This document shows positions 17,482 through 26,990 of a stretch of 38,833 nt of DNA, one piece after another. Position 1 is the first letter of the stretch. Every line of letters starts with the position of its first letter. Source of the DNA: Bacteroidota bacterium (GTDB lineage: Bacteria; Bacteroidota; Bacteroidia; Bacteroidales; VadinHA17). The notes under the pieces were generated by a model. The model saw only the letters and a list, made by a program, of their open reading frames with translations. It did no database searches and had not been told where the DNA came from. The stretch covers positions 1 through 38,833 of the forward strand of contig JAAYDB010000181.1 in assembly GCA_012729475.1 (NCBI GenBank). The letters run 5' to 3'. Position numbers and translations under genes: made by a program.

Positions 17482-18590
17482 TAAAATTTCTGGATCTGAA
17501 AAAGATAAACGATAGCTATGAACCAAATATCTCAGATGCTATAACGAAAGTGCTTGATTCCGGATGGTATCTGCTTGGCAATGAAGTTAACGCTTTTGAA
17601 TCCGAATATGGTAGTTTCATCGGATCGAAGTATTGCATAGGTGTTGCTAATGGGTTGGATGCGCTAAGGCTCATTCTAAAAGCTTATATTGAGATGGGAA
17701 TTATGAAGGAAGGTGATGAAATTCTTGTTCCGGCAAATACTTACATAGCATCAATTCTAGCTATTACTGACAACCGACTTGTACCTGTTCTTGTTGAACC
17801 TGATTATTCTACGTATAATATTGATCCCTTTAAAATTAAGGAAAAAATAAACTCCCGTACAAGGGGAATAATGATAGTCCATCTCTATGGACAAAATGCC
17901 ATGCACCCTGAAATTAGGAGAATTGTAAAGGAAAATAATCTTAGACTCATTGAAGATAATGCTCAGGCACAAGGATGTATTTACGGAGATAAACGTACAG
18001 GATCAATCGGTGATGCTGCCGGACACAGTTTCTATCCAGGTAAGAACCTTGGTGCATTGGGGGATGCCGGAGCTGTAACAACAGATGATGATGAACTTGC
18101 AGAAGTGGTGCGTACTATGGCAAATTATGGATCAAGAATTAAATACCAGAATGTTTATAAAGGCCTTAATTCCCGTCTTGATGAGATCCAGGCAGCTATC
18201 CTCCGTGTCAAACTTCCCCGACTCGATGCTGATAACCGGCGCCGCTGGAAAATAGCTGAATATTACAACAAGAATATTAATAATCCTGAGATAATTTTAC
18301 CCTGCAACCTGCAACATGCACCCTGCACCATGGACCATGTCTGGCACCTATTTGTCATCCGAACCTCCAATCGTGAAAAACTTCAGCAATATCTTCATAG
18401 TAACAACATTCAGACTTTGATTCACTATCCTGTACCTCCTCATAAACAGGATGCCTATAAAGAGCTGAATCATTTAAGCTTTCCCATTACGGAAAAAATA
18501 CATAACGATGTTTTGAGTCTGCCTATCAGTCCTGTAATGACTGATGAAGAAGTCAGTATGGTTGTTGAGTGTATCAATAATTACAAATGA
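17478..18590 (+). CDS. fdtB: FdtB-like DegT/DnrJ/EryC1 sugar aminotransferase
   Basis: 370 residues, PLP-dependent fold type I. The lysine that holds PLP is Lys189 in [16 protein letters not shown], and EDNAQAQGC precedes it. The HYPVPPHKQ and [12 protein letters not shown] stretches match enzymes that convert dTDP-3-keto-6-deoxyhexose to the 3-amino sugar. It is coupled by 4-base overlaps to both the acetyltransferase before it and the flippase after it. Oddly, residues around 275-287 ([13 protein letters not shown]) are encoded by a run of degenerate 7-bp repeats. They lie just before the conserved HVWHLF strand, in a spot that varies among homologues. Confidence 0.87.
   Translation: MIKFLDLKKINDSYEPNISDAITKVLDSGWYLLGNEVNAFESEYGSFIGSKYCIGVANGLDALRLILKAYIEMGIMKEGDEILVPANTYIASILAITDNRLVPVLVEPDYSTYNIDPFKIKEKINSRTRGIMIVHLYGQNAMHPEIRRIVKENNLRLIEDNAQAQGCIYGDKRTGSIGDAAGHSFYPGKNLGALGDAGAVTTDDDELAEVVRTMANYGSRIKYQNVYKGLNSRLDEIQAAILRVKLPRLDADNRRRWKIAEYYNKNINNPEIILPCNLQHAPCTMDHVWHLFVIRTSNREKLQQYLHSNNIQTLIHYPVPPHKQDAYKELNHLSFPITEKIHNDVLSLPISPVMTDEEVSMVVECINNYK
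18301..18342. repeat. Heptamer repeats inside the fdtB-like coding sequence
   Basis: Five clear 7-bp units in phase (CCTGCAA, CCTGCAA, CATGCAC, CCTGCAC, CATGGAC) and a sixth partial one (CATGTCT). They lie wholly within coding sequence and keep the frame open; six units equal 14 codons. The translated stretch is Cys/His-rich and unlike the rest of the protein. Confidence 0.75.
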
Positions 18591-20071
18591 AAGAACAGCA
18601 ATCCTCTTATCGTCAGATAATGAAAGCCACCTCCATTTTTGGGGGTGTTCAGATTTTTCATGTGATCATCTCCATTATCCGGTCCAAGTTTATAGCTGTT
18701 CTCCTTGGTCCTGCCGGTATGGGAATAGCCGGACTACTTACTTCTACAACTAATCTGGTAGGAAGTCTGACAAATATGGGGCTGAAGTCGAGTGCTGTGA
18801 GAAATATAGCTGCAGCCACAACATCGGGAAATAATTCAAAAGTAGGAATGGTTGTATCAGTGTTCAGACGTCTGGTCTGGATGACCGGAATCCTTGGCAC
18901 TCTGATAACCCTTATCCTTGCACCATGGCTCAGTGAGCTTACATTCGGGAACAGGGATTATACTCTGGCTTTTATCTGGATTTCAATAACACTGCTTCTT
19001 ACACAGATAAAAGACGGTCAGCTTGCGTTATTGCAGGGAATGCGAAAACTGCAATACCTTGCTAAAGCTAATCTTGCGGGTACAACTTCTGCACTGGTAA
19101 TTTCAATACCGGTTTATTATTTCTTACGCCTGGAGGGGATCGTTCCGGCAATAATAATTACATCTCTGGCAGTTCTTTTTTTTAGCTGGATCTTTGCATC
19201 TAAAATAAAAACTGAAAAACCCAAAGTCACCAGAACTGATTTTGTTACTGAAGGAAGCGATATGCTCAGAATGGGTATTATGCTCAGCCTAAGTTCAATA
19301 ACTGCTTTGGCAACTTCCTACCTTGCAAGGATTTATATAAGTCACAGGGGCGGAGTAGAGCAGGTAGGATTATTTAATGCCGGGTTTGCCATAGTTAATT
19401 CGTATGTAGGAATGGTTTTTACTGCAATGGGTACTGATTATTTTCCCAGACTTTCCTCGTATATTCATGACAGGATAAAAGCAATGAATACGGTTAATAA
19501 TCAGGCAGAGATAGCAATTCTGATATTAGCGCCGATAATTACCATATTCCTTGTATTCATTAAATGGGTTGTGATTCTTTTCTATTCAACAAAGTTTATA
19601 GGAATACACAATATGATCCATTTTGCAGTTTTGGGAATGTTCTTTAAAGCAATTAGCTGGCCGATATCGTATATATTTATAGCAAAAGGGCATACAAAAT
19701 TATTCTTTTACAGCGAATTGATTGCAAATATCTACTTTCTTGGATTTAAAATAATTGGCTACCGTCTTGGAGGTCTCGATGGAATAGGAATTGCTTTTCT
19801 TATTAACTTCTTTTTATATTTTGTTCAGGTTTATATTATTGCTAAAAAGAAATATGATTTTTCTTTCACTCATGAGTTTTCTGTGATTTTCAGAAATCAG
19901 TTAATCATAGGAATATTATGTTTCCTTTGTGTTAAACTGTTAGAAGCGCCATATTTATATATTATAGGAACAATACTTATAATGCTTTCTGTATGGTACT
20001 CTCTGAAAGAATTAAACAAACGGATGAATCTTATCCTTCTCATAAAGGAGAAGTATTTAAAAGGTAAATAG
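18587..20071 (+). CDS. wzx: Wzx-type O-antigen flippase
   Basis: 494 residues, mostly hydrophobic, with about 12-14 likely transmembrane helices. The opening [20 protein letters not shown] and [11 protein letters not shown] are typical of the O-antigen translocase/WzxE branch of the MOP superfamily. It should flip the undecaprenyl-pyrophosphate-linked repeat unit across the inner membrane. The start overlaps the aminotransferase stop by 4 bases. The gene after it begins 2 bases past the TAG. Confidence 0.88.
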   Translation: MKEQQSSYRQIMKATSIFGGVQIFHVIISIIRSKFIAVLLGPAGMGIAGLLTSTTNLVGSLTNMGLKSSAVRNIAAATTSGNNSKVGMVVSVFRRLVWMTGILGTLITLILAPWLSELTFGNRDYTLAFIWISITLLLTQIKDGQLALLQGMRKLQYLAKANLAGTTSALVISIPVYYFLRLEGIVPAIIITSLAVLFFSWIFASKIKTEKPKVTRTDFVTEGSDMLRMGIMLSLSSITALATSYLARIYISHRGGVEQVGLFNAGFAIVNSYVGMVFTAMGTDYFPRLSSYIHDRIKAMNTVNNQAEIAILILAPIITIFLVFIKWVVILFYSTKFIGIHNMIHFAVLGMFFKAISWPISYIFIAKGHTKLFFYSELIANIYFLGFKIIGYRLGGLDGIGIAFLINFFLYFVQVYIIAKKKYDFSFTHEFSVIFRNQLIIGILCFLCVKLLEAPYLYIIGTILIMLSVWYSLKELNKRMNLILLIKEKYLKGK

Positions 20072-20072
20072 T

Positions 20073-21956
20073 ATGAAAATTTTACTCTTCAATCTGGGCT
20101 CTGTTGCGAATAGAATTAATTCATGGGGAATTGAAGGTTTTGAATCGATATTCGATCAGGATGTAGTTTTATGGGGTCCAATACCAGATGAAGCATTCTA
20201 TGCTAATAATAAAAAAATTCCCATAATCAGCATTTTCGAAGAGACTTCAATCAAAAATGTTTTTGAAAGGTTGCCTGAAAATTGGTTTCCGGACATTGTA
20301 ACCTGTGATACTTCTGTATTGAATTTTATTCCCGATATATATTTATGTCCTGCTAAAACAATTCTGTTTACACGTGATGCATGGGCTGATACTATTTTTA
20401 ACAGAGGTCTGGTTGAGTTTTTTGACTTTATTGATTATGGGATTATTGATCGCAGTTTATATTGCAACTTTAATGTTAACATATTGCCATTATCTAACTG
20501 TGCTGTTTCGGTACCCGGCAACAATGATCATATTCCTGAATTTGAGAAAAGGCATATCGATGTAATTTCAATAGCAAATTACAATGATGGTTTTTATCAT
20601 GACAGGTATAAGACTCTGTACAAAATATCAGATTCAAATAATACCGGAATTAGGATCAAATATATCGTTGGGATAAAGCGCAAAGAAATAAGCCAATATT
20701 ATCAGCAAAGTAAAATTGTATTGGACTGGGCTCATACTTTATCAAACCGTTCTTTTGAGGCTGCACTTAACGGCTGTCTGCTTTTCAGCAACGAGGATAA
20801 TCCTGTAATTAGGGAATTTTGGGTTCCATGGGAGGAGTATATTCCTTATAATGAAGATAATGTAACGGAGTTGATCTCATTTTACCTTGCTAATCCTGAA
20901 GTATCTCAGGGAATAATCAGTAAGGCCAGGAGGAAGATTGAAAATATCCCGACCAGTATGGGACAATCTTACTGGGAACAAATACGCATAGCTTACAATA
21001 CTGAAATTGATGTAAACGAGAGGGTCGAAAGAAACAGGCGATTGCCGAAATCAGTTTTACATTACCGTCTGGCAACTCCATTAGTTTATAATTACAACTA
21101 TAATACAAATTTTCCAGGGAACTGGCGGGATCTTTATTTTCAGAGGATTGAAACCTCAATACTATGTGCTTCTGATGAAACATATAAAATTCTTTCATTG
21201 ATCGAAGCAGTACGAATGGCTTTTTTATTTGATAAAGTAGCATTATGTGAAAAATATCTGGCTGAATTGGAGAAGATACTTCCTAAATATGCATGGATAT
21301 GGTATTTACGTGCAAGGGAAAGTTACATTAAGAACAATATGGATCAAGCATTGATTTATGTGAATAAAGCGATTGATTGCGGAAAAAATGCTCCTGATCT
21401 TATTCAGAAATATGTCATGCCCGTGATGGAAAAGAATAACAGCTGTGATGGTAGACGAATTACGGATTATTTATGGCAATCAGTCTACAATCATAATAAT
21501 GAGTTTCAGGTTAAATCATTATTCCATCTTTGCTTTGAGTTGGCTGGAGATATTTTTATTGTAAAAAAAGAACCTGATAATGCCGTAATCGCATATTCAG
21601 AGGCAGTATCACATACGGCTATTCCAAGATGTTTATACAAATTGAGCCGGGTACTTATTGAATCTGGTAATTATGAAACAATGTCTGCAATTGTTGAAAA
21701 AGCAAGAGAAGACAATCCTTATGACAGCATCCTGGTTTTCTACAATGTATATGCTTTATGTAAGCTTGATAAGAAGCAAAAAGCCTTGATGTTGCTTAAG
21801 GAACATAAAAAAGCGTTAAACAGCTTCTTTGGGAAGAAGAGGTTTAATTTTTTAAGAAACTGCATAAACATGATGATCCTTATAAAAATATTTGGAAGAA
21901 AGTTATTTACTAAAACTCTAGTTTTTATTATTAATTTTCTCGACAGACAGAAATAG
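20073..21956 (+). CDS. Glycosyltransferase-like protein with C-terminal TPR-like region
   Basis: 627 residues, about 250 longer than a simple GT-B enzyme. Residues 1-310 look like a spore-protein/GT4-like transferase: an N-terminal MKILLFNLGS strand and a C-terminal donor-site segment, LSNRSFEAALNGCLLFSN, resembling the Glyco_trans_1_2 family. From about 385 to 600, helix pairs such as YAWIWYLRARESYIKNN and DNAVIAYSEAVSHT look like TPR repeats. The acceptor is unknown; the TPR part may hold partner proteins. No membrane segments are evident. Certainty for the transferase role is moderate, since the N-terminal half is divergent. Confidence 0.68.
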   Translation: MKILLFNLGSVANRINSWGIEGFESIFDQDVVLWGPIPDEAFYANNKKIPIISIFEETSIKNVFERLPENWFPDIVTCDTSVLNFIPDIYLCPAKTILFTRDAWADTIFNRGLVEFFDFIDYGIIDRSLYCNFNVNILPLSNCAVSVPGNNDHIPEFEKRHIDVISIANYNDGFYHDRYKTLYKISDSNNTGIRIKYIVGIKRKEISQYYQQSKIVLDWAHTLSNRSFEAALNGCLLFSNEDNPVIREFWVPWEEYIPYNEDNVTELISFYLANPEVSQGIISKARRKIENIPTSMGQSYWEQIRIAYNTEIDVNERVERNRRLPKSVLHYRLATPLVYNYNYNTNFPGNWRDLYFQRIETSILCASDETYKILSLIEAVRMAFLFDKVALCEKYLAELEKILPKYAWIWYLRARESYIKNNMDQALIYVNKAIDCGKNAPDLIQKYVMPVMEKNNSCDGRRITDYLWQSVYNHNNEFQVKSLFHLCFELAGDIFIVKKEPDNAVIAYSEAVSHTAIPRCLYKLSRVLIESGNYETMSAIVEKAREDNPYDSILVFYNVYALCKLDKKQKALMLLKEHKKALNSFFGKKRFNFLRNCINMMILIKIFGRKLFTKTLVFIINFLDRQK

Positions 21957-21963
21957 CAGATCT

Positions 21964-23166
21964 ATGAAGAGAGAAGTTTTTATTATAACATCAAGCCATG
22001 TTGTAAATGGTAAGACAGCAGGTTCTCAACGTATTATGAATATAGCTAAAACACTGGCTATGGGGAAAGTGAATGTATTTTTATGTTCACTGCCCGATAT
22101 AAACAATAATTCTATTGAGTGTATCGAGAGATATCCAAATATTTATCAGGTACTAAGCACACAAGATAAAAAAAACAATTTTCCCCATCTTTTTAATTTT
22201 ATTTTTTCAGTCAATAATTTCATTAAAGAAAGAAAATCTATTTCAGCTATATATTTATATCCTTTTGGCAGAGTAATAATTGAGTGGATTTTTCTGATCT
22301 ATTTTAAGTTTATAAAAAGACACAAACTCTTTTGTGATATTAATGAACTTAGAGTAACTACTTTGTATAATAAAACTCCACCAGCAAGATTATTCTCTAA
22401 AATCATTTATTACTGCAAATATCCATTTCAATATTTAAGATTCAAATCATCTGAATTTCAGGCTTGTTTCTTTGATGGCCTGATTGTAATTTCGGTTAAT
22501 CTTGAAAAATATTTCAGTAAATATTCATCGAGAATAATAAGGATCCCTATCTTATGTGACTTATCAAAAGCTTCAGGCAATTTTGAATCGAAATTCTTTA
22601 ATAATGGTGCATTTAAAGTTTGTTATGCAGGTACATTATCTAATAAAAGAGAGGGACTAGGGTTATTGCTAAAAGTAATAAGCATATTAAACCAAAGGAA
22701 AAATGTAGAATTGCATTTATATGGATCTATACCGGAAAACGAAGAGTTTATTCTGCCAGAATTGTCAGAATTATACAAAATAACTGATAAAGTGTATAAT
22801 CATGGGTTTTTAGAACCTGCTCGGGTATTTCTGGAATTCGCACAATATCATCTGTTAATTATCCCTCGCCCTTTAAATAAGCAGACCAGATATGGATTTT
22901 CTACAAAGCTTTCGGAATATCTTGTATCAGGAGTACCGACACTATTAACTGATGTAAGTGATAATGGATTATATATTAAAGATGGGTATAATGGATTTAT
23001 AATTTCCCCTGGATCATCATCGAAAATGGTTGCAAAGATTAATCAGATAATTGAAAATTACAACGACTGGGCTAATGAAATTGTCCGCAATTCATATAAA
23101 ACAGCTATCGAAAATTTTGATTACAGGCTTTATACAGATGTTTTGATAAAATTTATTTTCGATTGA
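21964..23166 (+). CDS. GT4-family glycosyltransferase
   Basis: 400 residues of GT-B type. The N-terminal domain reads FIITSSHVVNGKTAGSQRI. The C-terminal domain has VCYAGTLSNKREGLGLLLKV and a donor-site region GFSTKLSEYLVSGVPTLLTD that fits the GT4 EX7E-like area. It should add one sugar to the lipid-linked repeat unit on the cytoplasmic side; the sugar is unknown. The coding sequence is notably AT-rich compared with asnB and the dehydrogenase, like its neighbours up to about 28.7 kb. Confidence 0.8.
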   Translation: MKREVFIITSSHVVNGKTAGSQRIMNIAKTLAMGKVNVFLCSLPDINNNSIECIERYPNIYQVLSTQDKKNNFPHLFNFIFSVNNFIKERKSISAIYLYPFGRVIIEWIFLIYFKFIKRHKLFCDINELRVTTLYNKTPPARLFSKIIYYCKYPFQYLRFKSSEFQACFFDGLIVISVNLEKYFSKYSSRIIRIPILCDLSKASGNFESKFFNNGAFKVCYAGTLSNKREGLGLLLKVISILNQRKNVELHLYGSIPENEEFILPELSELYKITDKVYNHGFLEPARVFLEFAQYHLLIIPRPLNKQTRYGFSTKLSEYLVSGVPTLLTDVSDNGLYIKDGYNGFIISPGSSSKMVAKINQIIENYNDWANEIVRNSYKTAIENFDYRLYTDVLIKFIFD

Positions 23167-23317
23167 TTTCAAGATCACAACTTTTAAATCAGAGGTGGAC
23201 TTTCACGAATTAATTCAAAGAATACTGTGAACTTTAATGATATTGATTACAGATTATTAAAGGAAAAATTTTTATTATGTGCATTATTTTAGTGCTTAAT
23301 TAATTCTCTGAAAAAGA

Positions 23318-24697
23318 ATGAATAATGATCTGTCGGTGGTTAACAAAATGAATTACAGATCTCATGTTATATCCTTTTTCGATTATCTGTTTGTATTTGT
23401 TCTAATAATATATGGCGGGATGGCGAGTACTTTTGTCCGCTCATTTTCTTTTGATGAGCCTCTGCCGATTCTTTTGCCTGTATTATTAAGTATAATTCTG
23501 ATAATGAGAGCTAAAGTTGTATTTAACAAGCAGATCTATTTACTTTTATTATTCTATGTGATTTATAACCTGGCTCTGATCATCAAATACAAGACAATTC
23601 ATCCCGTGTTCTTTGGATATTTGCTTGTGAATTTTATGGTCACGTATGTGGCAGTTAAAACTTTGAAATTTAAACTATTCATTATCTATGAAAATATTAT
23701 TTATTATCTGGCAATAGTCGGTTTAGGTATCTGGGGAATTCAATTATTAATGGGTGGTGACAATTTATTTTATCTTCTAAGCAACATTCCTTCAATTGAT
23801 ACTTTTTCTACAGTAAGCGGTGGGGGTATTAATATTGTAATCTATTCAATTCAGCCTTATATCAGCAAGCTTATAACAAATTCAATTTTACCCCGAAATT
23901 GTGGATTTGCATGGGAGCCTGGTGCTTTTGCTGTTTTTCTATGTCTGGCAATTTTTATTAATCTGTTTATTATCAAATCAAAAGAAAAGCTTAATAAGCA
24001 TTTCTGGACTTTTGTCTTAGCATTGCTTTCCTCTCAATCAACTACAGGCTATGTAATATTCATTGTTATTATAGTATTTTATATTTTTCAGAAAAATATA
24101 AAAGTTGTATTACTCATATTCCCTTTTTTATTATTAATTATAATCTTGCTGTTTTCTTTACCATTTATGACAGAAAAAATCTCGAAAATATTTGAAGAAG
24201 CTACAAGAGTAGATGTTATTGTAGAAGAATCAATTGGTAGAGAAAATGCCAGGAATCCTCAACGTTTTGCCTCATTTATTATCACATTTAGGGATTTTAA
24301 AAACAATCCTTTATTAGGCTATGGAGGTCACGTAGAAGATCGCTGGTATAGTCAGATTTATTCAAATATTGCACCAATTTCGGGAATAGGTAATCTATTA
24401 GCGCAATACGGGCTGGTTGGCTTTTTGTTTTTTATAACTCTATCTATCAATAGTTCCCGATTTTACTCTCAATCTCTTAATTATAAAGGGAAATACCTTT
24501 TTTTTATAATTATGTTTTTTATCACTATAAGTTATAGTCTTTTTTTCAGGACAATAATTATGTCATTCTGGATGTTCTCATTCTTCGAAAGCACCAAATC
24601 AGAAGAAAACGAGGCTGAATATAATCTGACACCAGAAATAGAAAGGAATGTTTATAAATTAAAACCGGGAACCAGTAATGATGGGAAAAATAACTGA
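23318..24697 (+). CDS. wzy: Wzy-type O-antigen polymerase
   Basis: 459 residues with about 10-12 transmembrane helices. The signature region RNCGFAWEPGAFAVFLCL matches Bacteroidota O-antigen polymerase/ligase proteins, where an Arg and Glu-Pro lie in a periplasmic loop, and the later NPLLGYGGH fits the second loop. It should polymerise repeat units at the periplasmic face. A ligase (WaaL) cannot be wholly excluded, but the place between Wzx and transferases favours Wzy. ATG codons at 23318 and 23348 are both possible. The 151 bases before it show no other feature. Confidence 0.83.
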   Translation: MNNDLSVVNKMNYRSHVISFFDYLFVFVLIIYGGMASTFVRSFSFDEPLPILLPVLLSIILIMRAKVVFNKQIYLLLLFYVIYNLALIIKYKTIHPVFFGYLLVNFMVTYVAVKTLKFKLFIIYENIIYYLAIVGLGIWGIQLLMGGDNLFYLLSNIPSIDTFSTVSGGGINIVIYSIQPYISKLITNSILPRNCGFAWEPGAFAVFLCLAIFINLFIIKSKEKLNKHFWTFVLALLSSQSTTGYVIFIVIIVFYIFQKNIKVVLLIFPFLLLIIILLFSLPFMTEKISKIFEEATRVDVIVEESIGRENARNPQRFASFIITFRDFKNNPLLGYGGHVEDRWYSQIYSNIAPISGIGNLLAQYGLVGFLFFITLSINSSRFYSQSLNYKGKYLFFIIMFFITISYSLFFRTIIMSFWMFSFFESTKSEENEAEYNLTPEIERNVYKLKPGTSNDGKNN

Positions 24698-24706
24698 ATA
24701 AATAGT

Positions 24707-25795
24707 ATGAGAATCCTCTTTTTCATTAATACATTGGGTGCTGGAGGTAAAGAGCGAAGGTTAACAGAATTGATGAAGGCTCTTGTTCTGAGACAGGATA
24801 TTGAGATTGACCTGGTCATAATGAGTGATGAAATTCATTATAAAGAAATTCTTGACCTTGGGATTAATATTCATACTCTATTAAGAAAAAGCAGATTTGA
24901 CATTTTTGTCTTCTACAGATTTTATCAATTATGCCGGAGATATCGTCCTGATATCGTACATTGTTGGGATAGCATGACGGCAGTTTACAGTGTGCCTGTA
25001 TGTAAAGCTTTAAGGATTAAGCTTATAAATGGCATGGTGACAAATTCAATTACACAACAAAGTATTCTTAATAAACATTGGCTGCGGGCAAAATTAACAT
25101 TCTTATTCTCAGATTATATTGTAGGTAACTCGCATGCCGGGTTAAAAGCCTATCAGGTTCCGGAAAGAAAAGGCATAGTAATTTATAATGGGTTTAATTT
25201 TGACAGGATAAATAATTTGGTAACAGGGAATTTAATACGAGATGAATTAAAAATCAACACGAAATATATTGTCGGAATGGTTGCTACTTTTTCGAAATAT
25301 AAAGATTACGAAACTTATTTTAAGAGTGCCCATCTGTTGCTACAGAGGAGAAAAGATGTAACATTTTTAGCTATTGGAAATGGTACTGATTCGGACTATT
25401 CTAAGAGAAGTATTAATAAACAATACTCTGAATACTTCAGACTGCTTGGAAAAAAAAACGACATAGAATCTTACATTGATGCGATTGATATTTGTGTGCT
25501 GGCAACTTTTACAGAAGGTATATCCAATTCAATAATGGAGTATATGGCTCTTGGTAAACCAGTTATTGCGACAGATGGAGGTGGCACAAATGAACTGGTA
25601 TTAGATAACATAACGGGGTTTCTGGTTAAACCATCTGATCCTGAAGAACTCTCAGAGAAAATAGATATGCTTATAAAGGATAATAACTTGCGGATAACGA
25701 TGGGTATGGCCGGTAGGCAGAGAATAACAGATAAATTTTCCATTAATCATATGGTTGGGAAATACATATTTATGTATAAGGCTGCTTTAAAATAG
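24707..25795 (+). CDS. GT4-family glycosyltransferase
   Basis: 362 residues. The N-terminal glycine-rich loop is NTLGAGGKERRL, with RPDIVHCWDS after it. The C-terminal GT-B domain has IVGMVATFSKYKDYETYF and TFTEGISNSIMEYMALGKPVIATD, the last holding the EX7E-type donor-binding motif (Glu in TEG and Glu in MEY). It should act in the cytoplasm on the repeat unit. It starts 9 bases after the Wzy stop. Confidence 0.88.
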   Translation: MRILFFINTLGAGGKERRLTELMKALVLRQDIEIDLVIMSDEIHYKEILDLGINIHTLLRKSRFDIFVFYRFYQLCRRYRPDIVHCWDSMTAVYSVPVCKALRIKLINGMVTNSITQQSILNKHWLRAKLTFLFSDYIVGNSHAGLKAYQVPERKGIVIYNGFNFDRINNLVTGNLIRDELKINTKYIVGMVATFSKYKDYETYFKSAHLLLQRRKDVTFLAIGNGTDSDYSKRSINKQYSEYFRLLGKKNDIESYIDAIDICVLATFTEGISNSIMEYMALGKPVIATDGGGTNELVLDNITGFLVKPSDPEELSEKIDMLIKDNNLRITMGMAGRQRITDKFSINHMVGKYIFMYKAALK

Positions 25796-25899
25796 AATTT
25801 CTTTTATTTGTCTGATTTATTATGGAGACGGCTGTACAGGTTTTATATTTATCAGGATTTGTTATAATCTGACTGGTTCAAAGTAAATAATCCATTTTG

Positions 25900-26979
25900 A
25901 TGAAAATTCTAATTAACACTCCACCTTTAAATAGCCCGGCAGGGGTATCAAATCATTATATGGGTTTGAAACCTTATTTCTCAAGGAAAGTTGTTTACAA
26001 TAAATTCCTCACCACTAATTATATAAGGAAAAGAATAAAATTTCAGTTTCTGCATAAGCCATTAAGATTAATAATGATGGGTTATGATGCAATCAAGTTT
26101 ATTATCTTGCTAATTGTGTATCAGCGACCGGTAGTATTACTAAATCCATCCTTCAATGAGACGGCAATTAAACGCGATTTATTCTTTCTGAGTATAGCCA
26201 AATTTTTTTCCTGTAAAGCAGCTGTTTTTATACATGGCTGGGATAAAGAATATTTGGGAAAGATCTTCAATGGAGTAATCAGATTCCATCCTGCATGGAA
26301 AAAAGCTGATGCATTCTTTGTCCTGGCCCAAGAGTTTAAAGGATATCTTGAAAAACTGGGAATAAAGGCACCTGTTTACCTGACCACAACAAAAGTAAAC
26401 GATAAGCTAATTGAAGGTATTAATGGAAATACAAAAAGGAAAGAAATACAGAACATATTATTTTTGGCACGAGTGGAAAAGTCAAAGGGTATTTTCACAA
26501 CTATCGATGCTTTCAAAATATTGAAAAAAAAATGGCCGGATTTAAAATTGCGGGTGGTTGGCCCGGGAAAAATGCTGAACCAGGCTAAAGCTTATGCTGA
26601 AGATGAAGGGATAAATAATATCATTTTTACTGGTCCTCTTTATGGTGAGGATTTAAAGAACGAATTCATAATCGCTGATCTGTATATTTTGCCAACACAT
26701 TCAGAAGGTATGCCGACATCGGTCTTGGAAGCCATGGCTTTTGGATTGCCAGTTATAACACGACCAGTTGGTGGTTTAATAGACTTTTTTGAAAATGGTA
26801 AAATGGGATACATGATTGAAAGTTTAGATCCGGTCGATTATGCTGCAAAAATTGAAGAGCTTATTAAAAACAGTAAAAAGTATAGTGAAATATGTGAAAA
26901 TAACATGCGCTATGCAAAAGAGCATTTTATGGCCTCAGATATTGCCCTGAATCTTGAAAGAATACTATCCGGACTTTAG
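25900..26979 (+). CDS. GT4-family glycosyltransferase
   Basis: 359 residues from the ATG at 25900; an in-frame TTG at 25897 is less likely. The N-terminal domain includes NTPPLNSPAGVSNHY and VFIHGWDKEY. The C-terminal domain has NILFLARVEKSKGI, VVGPGKM and THSEGMPTSVLEAMAFGLPVITR, a full EX7E motif. It is likely to add a sugar to the lipid-linked intermediate. Eleven bases separate it from the ATP-grasp gene that opens the next closely packed group. Confidence 0.88.
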   Translation: MKILINTPPLNSPAGVSNHYMGLKPYFSRKVVYNKFLTTNYIRKRIKFQFLHKPLRLIMMGYDAIKFIILLIVYQRPVVLLNPSFNETAIKRDLFFLSIAKFFSCKAAVFIHGWDKEYLGKIFNGVIRFHPAWKKADAFFVLAQEFKGYLEKLGIKAPVYLTTTKVNDKLIEGINGNTKRKEIQNILFLARVEKSKGIFTTIDAFKILKKKWPDLKLRVVGPGKMLNQAKAYAEDEGINNIIFTGPLYGEDLKNEFIIADLYILPTHSEGMPTSVLEAMAFGLPVITRPVGGLIDFFENGKMGYMIESLDPVDYAAKIEELIKNSKKYSEICENNMRYAKEHFMASDIALNLERILSGL

Positions 26980-26990
26980 TTCTTTAAATT

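Noticed and set aside
23167-23317. Short open frame from a GTG at 23227 (about 21 codons)
   Set aside because: Too short, AT-rich, no family signal and no supporting start context.
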